A stretch of DNA of 41,033 nt from Chromera velia (Eukaryota > Sar > Chromeraceae), in the NCBI GenBank assembly GCA_018398765.1, contig JAHBMJ010000666.1, positions 1-41,033 on the forward strand, in the 5' to 3' direction. The translations under genes and the position numbers were made by a program. The notes beneath the pieces are model-generated. The model was given only the letters and a program-made list of their open reading frames with translations. It was not told the origin of the DNA and did no database searches. Below, in pieces: positions 10,798 through 20,953 of the stretch (position 1 is its first letter; the number at the start of each line of letters is the position of its first letter).

Positions 10798-11349
10798 TCA
10801 GCTTCTCAAGAGCAACTTCAGCACAGGACATTTCTCCTAAGGTGATGAGAAACTACGGCACGAATGACGACCAACACCCCACAAAGGAACTGGTGGATAG
10901 AAAATTAAGGAGAGTTAGTTCCTCACTGACCATTTTCACCAGATGCAGAAAGAGTAGCGCTGTACTGAAGCCCTCCTTGCGCGAGGCCAGCCCAGAGATC
11001 AGCTGCACACAAGGATCAAAGTGTACAGAGGGGGCTTGTACGTGAAGAGGGTCCAGGCGAGACGGCTGGGCTGAGGAGACTGAGAGGGAGACGCCCACCC
11101 ATGCACTTCCTGACCTCCGATGTGATGGTGGGTTGTGAATGATGGAAGACTCTGTCAAGCAAGAGGTCGGATACCCCCACGGACGTCCCACCTGCATGCA
11201 CCAGAGAAATGGGGGGCGAAAGAGGCGACCGGTCATCAAAGGGTTCGGTTGAGTTCCCACACAGGCCTTGAAGACGTCAATTAAGGGGAAGGTACGAAAG
11301 AGTGACCTCTATGGGCCTCGTCGGGCACAGCGGACTGATCTGAAATCAT
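10798..11349 (-). CDS. Four-exon micro-gene, 76 aa, unrecognised
   Basis: I assembled this from splice sites. Exons on the minus strand are 11349-11307, 11191-11115, 11002-10931 and 10836-10798. Donors are GTCACT, GTCAGG and GTCAGT; acceptors are CATGCAG, GTGTGCAG and CACCTTAG. The phases are 1, 0, 0 and all fit, and the frame closes with TGA at 10800-10798. An in-frame TGA lies upstream of the ATG with no other ATG between. The product starts MISDQSAVPDEAHRGG, has a central leucine-rich helical part (VGVSDLLLDRVFHH, LISGLASRKEGFSTALLFLH) and ends EKCPVLKLLLRS. No signal peptide or membrane span is convincing. I do not recognise the family. It could be the 3' part of a longer gene, since ATTTCAG just inside exon 1 is also a possible acceptor. 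Confidence 0.45.
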
Positions 11350-12324
11350 CTTCAGCGGCGAGGGAAGAGACCCGAAAGCTCACGATACTTAGTTGACGAG
11401 TAGAACCACGGACACCACGCACTACAGCGATGCGCGAGAAACCAAACGAATCAATCCAGAAAACGATCGAATTCCCGTGCACTACTGCGAGTGCGTCTGC
11501 CAGTTACTTTTTGTGCTCAGCAGCCAAGAGGAAAGTGGATCGAGTTTCAAGCTCAAACAAGATGAAATCATCTGCATGAGGGCGGTTTAAGACTACGTAT
11601 ATGTGAGGCGATTCAAGCAGCGATTGGATGCTTGGGGGAGTCCAATTTTCTCGATCAGTGAGAGACGGCGACAGCAATGATACAGCGACTCAGCTATGCT
11701 CAGCGGAGACGGCCGGCTGATTTCTCGACTCATGCATGCAGCCCGCGGTCCCGAAATGTCGGGCCCATGGCCACCCGCGCGCGTGCGTCGATCAGCTCAG
11801 CTGAATCATGCAGCTAGGATCTCACGTGGTCTGTGTTCAATCGAATCAGAATCGATGCCCAGCTTCTTCTTTGCGGAGCTTCCCTTTCCACGTACCCAGG
11901 GTGGCGCAAGTCCGTGACTCTCGTGTGCTCTGAAGTGGACGTCTCTGTTGACGCTGTACTTCTTCCATTCACCCTACGCACAGCCCTTTTCCTTCGACGC
12001 TCGTTCGCAGAACTGCCGTCTCCTCTTTTCTTCTCGACCTCAGTCCAAGAGAGAGGGCGTTTCGCGTTGGTCTTGGTGCAATATAGTAGGGGGACACCGC
12101 ATGCAGCTGGCGTTTGGGAAATACTGTATTCTGTCCAGAAAAAGCGGGTGGTCAGCTGCTTCCTCAGGAGGCTTCCATTGAGAATGGATGCCTGTGTTTT
12201 CGTGTGTGCATCTGGGAGTCTGTTTGTATCTCCTGTTTTTTGTTTCATATGGGACCGGCGGGGATCGGCGTTGTCGATTCTTCCCCAACAAAGCCTTCGC
12301 CCCCTACGACCTTTCCGTTTTCAG
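11350..12324. other. Upstream region of the micro-gene and undefined sequence
   Basis: The first 400 bp should contain the promoter of the minus-strand micro-gene. From 11833 a long + frame (to 12633) overlaps a long minus frame (11814-12248); neither has recognisable content, and only the part from 12325 has splice support (next entry). No TATA or other element stands out. Confidence 0.4.
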
Positions 12325-12457
12325 TCTCGACAAGTCCTGGAGAATCGGGGCGTGTGTCTGAGTGGGGCGGCAAGCAAGGAGACGGCAGGCGCAGTCAAAA
12401 GGAGACGGCACTCAGAAGACCTGGACCTCGAGACTCCGATCGGAAACGGAAACGAGG
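12325..12457 (+). CDS. Candidate internal exon of an unrecognised + strand gene
   Basis: The tract CCGTTTTCAG precedes 12325 and a strong donor G|GTGAGT follows 12457. The enclosed 133 bp are open and encode 44 residues of normal composition, including GAASKETAGAVKRRRHSEDL and DLETPIGNGNE. It contains a KRRR basic cluster that could act as a nuclear signal. The exon is phase 0 in and phase 1 out. I could not find the neighbouring exons: the frame at 13018-13224 downstream does not fit the phase. Alternatively this is chance splice-like sequence. Confidence 0.3.
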
Positions 12458-13771
12458 GTGAGTCTCCCTTATCCATCTATTCACGCAATTTTGTTGCCTT
12501 CCCGTCTCGTTTTTGTGCTCCTTCCTCCTCTGCTTCTACCCTCGTCCTTGCCCCTCTGTCTTGCTCGTTCGTCCTCTTGCTCTTTCTCCTCCCTTTGTGT
12601 GTCATTTCTGTCTGTGGCTATCTGCCTAGCTGAGCTTCCTTCTTGCCGCATCTGTCTGTGCCTTCGGGCACCCACTAGAGCACTCACCCATCCCTCTGTC
12701 ACCGTCCCTTCCTTTGCCCTGGCTTGCTTCCAAGTATTCCTCTGTCAACTCCAACGAGTTCGATCGATCATTCAACTCTGGGTCGGGTCGCATTCTTCCG
12801 CATTTCTTTCTTTATCGGCTTCTTCTTCGTTTGATTTCTTTGGTCCTCCCTCCTTCCGCTGCTGTTTGCCTTTATTGGTGCCTCTATGATTCCGTCCCTC
12901 GATCGATCGATCGATCGATCTTGGCTTGTCCCGTTGTGTGTCGCGTTTGCGTTTGAGGAAGTGATTTCTTCGGTTGAACCATGCGGTAAGCGTACTGATC
13001 GAGCGTACTGATCTTCGATGAATCATGCGGTGAAAAACTGTGGTGTGCCGCTGTGGTGCGTCCCATCCAGTGGTTTCGGCATGCCCCAGCCAGACACCTC
13101 GCTCACGCACATGCAGGCAGGGGGCATGGCTGGCTCAACCGTGAACTGCCTTCACTCTGATTCTTTAGCGTTTGGCGGCATCACACCAAGCAGCTTGGTT
13201 TTGAATAACGTTTCATTCATTTAATTGTATCGATAAACTATGAGAACAATATCATATATGATATATTTTAATAATGTTTTTAGGTTCATAACCTTAGACT
13301 ATCTAAGTTCTCAATGGTATGAGTAGTATGTCACCTCAAGTCGATTCAACTAATTTAAAACATATTAGGGGTTGCTTTGATTATACCAGAGTCTTAGGCG
13401 GATTGCTGGCGGTCACCTGAATCATTTATTCAATGATAGACTTAATCAATCCAGATTTGAATCTAGATTTGAATAATCATTCAATCATGTATCAATCATG
13501 CTCTTATCTTATCTTATATTTAAAATTACTTTACAGGATTACAGGATTACATTGTGTTCGGGGCCGGAGCCCTAGACCTGCGTGCTAGTTATCTGACGTC
13601 CGCCTTGCACCATATATTAATGTACATTACTCCACACCATGCACGCATACATGTAATAACACATCTCATTACGACACATGAATTTCTTGCTTTACACTTC
13701 AAACTTCAAAACCATTACTACTGCCGACAAACATGGATGCAGTTGAATTACGGTCCCAGGATAATATTAAG
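12458..13771. other. Undefined region with an AT-rich patch
   Basis: At 12480-12900 the sequence is pyrimidine-rich like an intron. A (GATC)n block lies at 12900-12920. A 68-codon + frame (13018-13224) ends in TAA but has no family match. From 13205 to about 13540 the sequence becomes strongly AT-rich (ATATCATATATGATATATT), resembling the patches at 4764 and 26540. After 13550 the composition recovers. Confidence 0.45.
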
Positions 13772-14254
13772 TTATGCTTGATTTTCTCTGACAAAGTGCG
13801 AGTGAAAGACAGAGTGACAGAGGGCAGGGGTGGAGCGATAGTATGGATCCTCTATTACTTTTGCGACCATATACTTATGTGCAGAGCCTGTCTCTCTTGC
13901 TCTTTTCATCTGATAAAGCATACCGATCAGATCTTCTACCTTAGAACGCGGCTCTCTGTTTCCTTTCTCTTTTTCTTCTTTGTCGTAGACTTCTGCGAGC
14001 TGTTTGGCAGTCATATCTCGAAAAGCATCCTTAAGTTCCTCTTTACATCTCTCCCACACTCTTCGTCTCATCAAGATTCTTTTTATGAGTATGTTCACAT
14101 GGTAGTCTGCTTCGTTGACCAAAAAGGTGAACAGGGCTATTTTATCGATTTTTCTATCTCCTCCTGACTTTCTTACACGCTTTGCTCTTTTGTTCCTCTC
14201 GTCTGTCCACCGTTTTGCCAAATAGCCAATGCATTCCTCCCTTTCCCATTCTTG
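13772..14254 (-). CDS. Mobile-element-like open frame, 5' end undefined
   Basis: A minus frame is open from the TAG at 14257-14255 to a stop at 13772, about 160 codons. It reads EWEREECIGYLAKRW, then a strongly basic and helical stretch (DERNKRAKRVRK, ILIKRILMRRRVWERCKEEL, AFRDMTAKQLAEVYDKEEKE). The frame has no ATG near its start and sits in an AT-rich setting with no splice sites that I can support. The charged helix pattern is what one sees in accessory proteins of retroelements, but I see no catalytic motif. It may be a fragment of a decayed element, or an exon. Confidence 0.3.
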   Translation of the reverse strand, partial: QEWEREECIGYLAKRWTDERNKRAKRVRKSGGDRKIDKIALFTFLVNEADYHVNILIKRILMRRRVWERCKEELKDAFRDMTAKQLAEVYDKEEKEKGNREPRSKVEDLIGMLYQMKRARETGSAHKYMVAKVIEDPYYRSTPALCHSVFHSHFVRENQA

Positions 14255-14973
14255 CTAGCAGCCCCATGTTTCGCTTGGTTAACACTAAAACGTTCTAATA
14301 CATAAACTGCGAATGAAAGGACTCCTTAAAGGCTTTAACGGTTAAAATGGGATTTGGCGCCTACCGGCTAGGCCTCATACTGTTACTGTTAGTTACTCAG
14401 TTAGTTAATTAGAGGATGTCTTACCCCAGACTGTTAGAGCGTAGTGGTGTCTGTTTATAGAATAAGTTTGAAAAGCTCGTTAAAAAGTGATTACGCAGAT
14501 CTTCGTTTTCAGCCTAGTAGCCCGCCTTGCTTATTGCCGCTGGAACTGCGACCCTGCCAGTGACTGCGTTCCCTTCCGAGAGACTTTCTCGATCTGACGC
14601 CCCAATTTAGCTCCGATCTCCTGCAGCAGACGCATGCAAAAATATAAAGAAAAGAATCGTATACACGAAAGAAAGTGTCGGACACGGTCGTCATGAAATT
14701 TCGGGCTCATCAGACAAAAAGCTGGATAGCACACACAAGGCAAGCGTTATAACGAAAGGACAATGGACCTTAGAAAGCTAGCGGAATGTTGCATAGACCT
14801 TTGCTCGGCCGTCTGTCTGTATCTCTTCCCGCATTCCGCGTGTCCGTCTCTGTGTCTGCCTGCTTGACTATTTGTCTGCCTGCCTACCTGCCTGCCTATA
14901 GCTATCTGTTTGTTCATCGCTTTGCTTGTCTAGTCGCCTGTCTGCACAGAAAAAAAGAAAAAAGGCTACTCTA
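14255..14973. other. No supported gene
   Basis: Unique sequence, moderately AT-rich to about 14510, with TTAGTTACTCAGTTAGTTAATT near 14390. Then TCTG/CCTG simple tracts at 14810-14945. This is the 3' side of the channel gene on the minus strand. I see no exon. Confidence 0.4.
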
Positions 14974-17900
14974 TCAACACAGAGGACTGACGCACGCACT
15001 TCGAGTTTGTCCACCACGACCCGATGAACAGACTGCAGCGTCATGTGCTCCGACCCTAGTCGCAGAGACTCCAGCACAGACCGGGCAGCACCCCTGGCGG
15101 CATCCCCGAGGGGTACCAACGGAGGGTCGGGGTCTGCATTCATCAAAACGCTCCCCTCTTTCTCTTCTTCCCAGTAGGTCATCCTCAGGGCCTTCGGTCT
15201 CATGTGCGCTCTCTGGTAGTTGAGGAGCCCGGGGTCGTCCCACATCACGCACACGTCCTCGTTTCCCTTCACCCCCCCTCAGGTCCATCCAGACGAAAAT
15301 CATTGTCAGAGGAAGCAACGCGACGGAGACCAACCAGCACACGACCCACCTGACCATGCCTGTCGCATCACTCAAGAGTCGGGGTGTGTGTATCACCGCA
15401 AGAGGGAGAGAGACAAGGCACTCGACCATCATAATGATGCGGGTGTACCGGAAATAGGGTCGGATGGCGTTGCGGCCCTCCTCTGTGTCAAAGTATTTCT
15501 CTCCCACCTGTGCCCCCCCCCTGTGTCTGGAGCGGAGGTCTGCTATCACCTCGTCCCGCCTTCTCAAAAAGCGAAGACCCACCAGCCAGGGGGCGATGAA
15601 GGGCGCCAGGCGGCCCTGCAGGATCATGCATCGTGCAGACATGCATGCACACAAAGAGGGAGGAAGAAGAAGAGCTAGGCAAAAGGGGGGGTTGGAGACA
15701 CAGGCGCAACAGACCAACGAACGGACGGACAGACAGAGGGTACATAGTACATGGAATATGCATACAGTAAGACACGAAGAGCCCCCAATAAACTAGAGAC
15801 TGCTCGAGAGGGAGCGACCCGAAGACAGCTCAAGAAAACGAGGCGAAACACGGGATGGATCTCACCAAAAAAAAGAAAAAAAGGCGTGCACTCCACTTCT
15901 GCTCGCTCTCGAAACTGCAAAATCCTCGCTGAGAACGCCTCTTCTTTCTCTGAAGGGCTTGTGTTTCCGTCCCTAACTCACTCACTCACCGACTGATAGA
16001 CAGACTCACCTCTGGGGGTAGAGACATGACCTCTGCCCACAGTCTGACTCTGAACAGGGCGATGTAACTCTCTGCGTCCTCCTCCACGACCTCGTAGGAA
16101 CGGGACATCAGTGCAATCAGAAAGTTCAGCATCATCACAACGGCCAGGACGTTCCACAAGACCACGATCACCGCAACCACAGTGGCCCCGTTCTGCACCG
16201 CCAAATCGTATGTGGTCACGTCGGGGTCTGAGACCTGCATGAATGCATCATCGATCAAAGAATTAAGTACAGCGCATGTGTTTGCATTCATTTTCATATA
16301 GAATACCATGTGAATGCATAATCGAAGAATTAGCATGTGTAACACTTGGGCGACAACCAAATGACGTCTGTTTGACACAAAAGGATGAACGAAAAAATAG
16401 AGGTCTTGTCAGGGTCGGACACTTGACCGAGAAAGTTATCCTGTTCAGAATACGGACACAGAACCAGGCAATCAAATGGAAGGAAGGAAGGAAGGAAGGA
16501 AAACGGATCCCTTCAAGCAAGCAGCTCTGACTGTATCGAAATGTGCGAAAACAGAATGCAAAAGCGAGCGGAAAGAAGAAAAAGTCCATTCACAGTGTGT
16601 CTGTCTGAAAAAACGAGTGGCAGACAGACTGCCAGACTAACCCACCTGAATGATGATGTTGAAGAATGCGAACAGAGTATGATCGAAAGAAGAGAACGCT
16701 GGATTGTCTTCTGACTCTGCGAGGCTTGGGGTTTCCCTTGAGAGCCAGTAGGCGACTATTGTGAAAACAAACAAGAGCACCCCCAGCAAACCGGAAAAGA
16801 AGACTATGTCCTGTGTCATGCGAAATGCCGTGTAGACTCTGGGCCCGACTCCTTTCAGAGTCGTGGCACATTCCAACACCCTCCCGAAGAACGAGAAAGC
16901 GCACAAGACCACAATTGTATGGATCTCTGCCGCCATTCCGTTGGATGACAATGCAATTAGAGGGCAGATCAAAACAAGAATGTACGTCACCACCTCCAAT
17001 AGGATGGACGGTGTGAGGAAATGTCTCTGAATGGCCAGTCTGCGCATCGTCTGGTCGTTCAGAATTTGGACTGCGCCATCGATTTCAAGCCAGAGATGGC
17101 AGAACGCGAGGTACATGGCCGCACTCAAAGGTATCCAGACGTCGCTGCCTGCCGATCTCAGACCCTCCGCATCTGTGGGGTAAATCTCCACGAGTGCCGA
17201 TGCGCTCATCAGACAACAGACAATCAGGGTTATCAATGAGATGAGGTACCTGTCTCTCGTACAGGCGGGACTGAGAAGTCTGCCGTCGCGGAGACATATC
17301 AATAGAGAGGTAAAACAGGAACTCGGAAGTGCGTTTTGTCTTTCCAACAGACGACGCACATCAGGCGCCTTTGCCAACTCTCTCTCTCCTGATCGGGCAA
17401 TCAAAAAAAGAAGCCTCTGACCCCCCCTCTCAACAAAATCCTGCGAGAATGGACTGTCGAGAAGCCCGTGAGCCAGGCTTCTCAATTGCTTTGCCCCCTT
17501 TTGAAAGTCATCTGTCAGATAGTCGTCTCTACTCCTGCTGTCAATCGCCTCCGCGCACTCCACCAGAAAGCACAAAGGATCGGGTCCACACTCCACGGCC
17601 TGATCCATCAGTGTGCTGAAGAGACTCTCCAACCCAGAGGTCCCCAGAGCCTCTGCCACGTTGAAATTCTCAACCGCAACGCTCAACAACAAAGTCGAGA
17701 GACGTGGGCCGGAGCTCATGAAGGCCTCTGCCTGGGCAGGGGAGATTTCTTCCTTCCTCCTGAAGAAACGCTGCAAGAAAACAAAGATGAATATCATGAA
17801 GATAGAGTAAGTGCATGGATGAATAGCGAGCAGGGCGCTCACTTGTGTTGTGTGTGAGAGAAAGACTGCAGTCAGACGGAGAGAGTCGAACGATGGAAGT

Positions 17901-20900
17901 CTGCACCAAATAAATAGGGGAAATGAGGAAGGAAGGAAGGGAGGAAGGAACGGCCCCCCTGAGACCCCTGCAGATCTCTTTCCACTTACCCTCCCACCCA
18001 CCCACCCAGGCAGGCAGGCAGGCAGGCATCAATTCTACAGCCTGATTTATGTTCACAAACTGACGCACGCAGATCGATGGACGAGTGGGTGCACTGACTT
18101 ACAAGAATTCGTTCCTTGTCAACAGGGGCCCCTGCTTGAAGGAGGGTCCGCGCAATGTCGGAAGCTCCCCCCTTGATGGCAAGCTCTACAAGGGACCAGG
18201 ACTGCATACACACACGGGGAGAGGCAGGAGGACAAAGAGGTATGCAGGCGCTTCCTTCATTTGCTTCCCGTGAAGAATTTGAATTTCCCTTTTTTTTTCT
18301 CTTCGTGAGCTTTGGTGTGCGCAGGTGTACACGTACACAAATTCAGGGCACATGGGGAGGCCATGCATTCATCTTTTCCCCATGTACGCGCGTCATCAAA
18401 AGAGAGAATGGAGGACCCGGAAACTAAATTGAGCCGGAAGGAAGGAAAGAAGGAAGGAAGGGCGAAGACATTTCAGACTGACCGAAGAAAGGCCAGCTGG
18501 CTTTGGAGACAATCAAAATTGTTTGGCCGACCGCTGAATCTCGAAAAAGGCGGGAAAATAGAGAGAGAAAAAGGCAGATCGACTGACATTCACTTGAGCT
18601 CCCAGTTCAATTAGAGCCTCGACGTTTCGCAATTTGCATCCAACCACAGCCTCTGCCAGCGGCGTTCTCTTCTGCATTCGACCAGAGAGAGAGAAAGGGC
18701 AACAGAAGAGAAGGGAAGGCCGTCGAGGGAGGGGAAGGCATGGGAAGGGAGGGGAAGAAATGGGAAGATGCATGAGACTGCTGGATGCCACAGAAATAAA
18801 TCGAGGGAGGAAAAACGGGCAGGCGTGAAGAACACACGCGCACTCCGTGAGAAGAGAAATTCTTTTGAAGGCAGCCTCGGCTGAAAATGACAGGAAAACA
18901 ATCGCGAAAAAAGAAAGAAAAGCAAACCGAAATTTTGTGTTCTTGCCAAGAGAGGAAAACCCGACTACCTGCATACTTATATCTCTTGTCACTAATGCCT
19001 TGTCTGACTGACATATTCAAATGACTGGAGGGGGGCCTGGGGGTCCAGAATGCCTTTATTCTGTATGAAAAAGAATTCTGTATGAAAATAAATGCATACC
19101 AAATGCGTCCTTGCGTGCGTCAGCTGACTGACGTATTCAAATGACTGGAGGGGGGCCTGAGGGTCCAGAATGTTCTCTCCCTTCGTCCAGTAAGGCGGGG
19201 GGATGTCGTACTCGAGGGAGAGCCCTTTCTTGGAGGCCTGCATTCTCTCATTCATGCACCAGAATAGTGCACTCTTTCTGGTTAGTCTCTTCAGGGGAAG
19301 GGGTGCGTGTTTGCGCCTCCCTTGTGCAAAGAAAACGCAGCAAAGAAAAGGCAAAGTATTATTCTGCAAAGAAAACGCAGCAAAGAAAAGGCAAAGTATT
19401 ATTTTGCAAACAAAACGCAGCAAAGAAAAGGCAAAGTATTATTCTGCAAAGAAAACGCAGCAAAGAAAAGGCAAAGTATTATTCTGCAAAGGAAACGGGG
19501 CAGCCATCGACGCTCCATGGGCCGAACACTGCAGAAGAGCCAAAAGTTGCATGACTTCTCGAACAGACGCACGCACGTACACAGAACATGCCTGCCTGTC
19601 ATTCATTCACTCGATCAGGTAGCTGCCACTCACTCACTCACTCAGCCCACCTTTGCCACGCCCTCGAGATCTGCCCCCCTCTCTACCAGCAAATCGAGGA
19701 GTCTCTCTTCCTCGCAGCATCTTGCCGCAATATGGAGCGCTGTCAGGTCCTGCAGAGGATCGAGGAGGCAACCATGCAGTCATGCAGAAACGAACAAGGG
19801 AGAAACATCAAGCAGGAAATTAATTACCAAATGCACCTAGGTGTAGGGAGAGATGTGCATAGATGGGTGGGATGAACCGTCAGAATGAGAAGTGTGCGCT
19901 CGTTGGCCTGACTTTGTGCCTGGCGGGTTGAGCAGATCTGAAGACTGAGCGTATCACAAAATCAGTCAGAAATTGCTCAGCAAAATGGAAGGTTTACTCG
20001 TCAATGGACTAACTGTCTCCCTGGCTGACGAGCAAACTGATCGCATGACTGACCAGAGTATCTCTGCACCTGGATAGAGACGGCAAGCTCTCAACAATCC
20101 GAGTGGCTTCCGTAGCGCGTCCAAGGTAACATGCAGTGAACAGGTTGAGCGCGGGGTCCTTTTCTGAACGCACCACAGGGGGATAGATATCAGCGGTTCT
20201 TTGAAAGAAACATAAAGAAATCAGTACCCCCTCCCTTCCATTTGTTCATCCATTCCTCTTTCCTTCCTTCCTTCCTTCCTTCCTTCCTTCCGTCTCTCTT
20301 TTCTTCGAAAGGATGCACCACAGCCCGACCATTCTCAATTGCGTTCTTCAATCTGGCCGTGACGTGCCCCTGCAGAGTTGCGAGGTCCTCTTCTTCATCT
20401 TCTCTGCCGAACAGAAGGGGCAGCAGCGACAACCGATCGCACTTCAACGCCAAGCCAAGCGCTGTCTCGTCCTGCACAAAGCAGAAAAAAGAGAAGAGAA
20501 GAACCCCTCATGCGTGAGGAAATCCGCCTCAAGACATTCAGGGACACACAGAGAAAAAGAGCGCGCCACAGACCTGCCGACAGACGGATAAATCAGTGCA
20601 GCGAGAGAGATACATAGAGTCACAAAACTGAAAAGAGACGAATGAAGACAGACCTCGATGCACGCACACCCAGTCACACACACTGCAGTCGTTGAAACAA
20701 TCAAACCACACAAGTGCTTCTGTGAGCGTTTGCCCCACCCGTCTCTTCCTGCATGTGTGGAATGAAAGAACCACTTAATCAAACATTGAGAAGCCCATTT
20801 ACTGACTTGAGGTCCTACCCCAGTCCCTGTCTGTGCGCCCAAGTCAAGGAGCTCTTCCACCGCGTCCTCCCTCCCAAATGCAATCGCGGCACCCAGGGGT

Positions 20901-20915
20901 GTCCACCCCTGCAAA

Positions 20916-20953
<38 letters not shown>

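Noticed and set aside
13018-13224. 68-codon + frame as the last exon of the gene with the exon at 12325-12457
   Set aside because: The phase after 12457 (one leftover base) does not fit the acceptor CATCCAG near 13070 in this frame.
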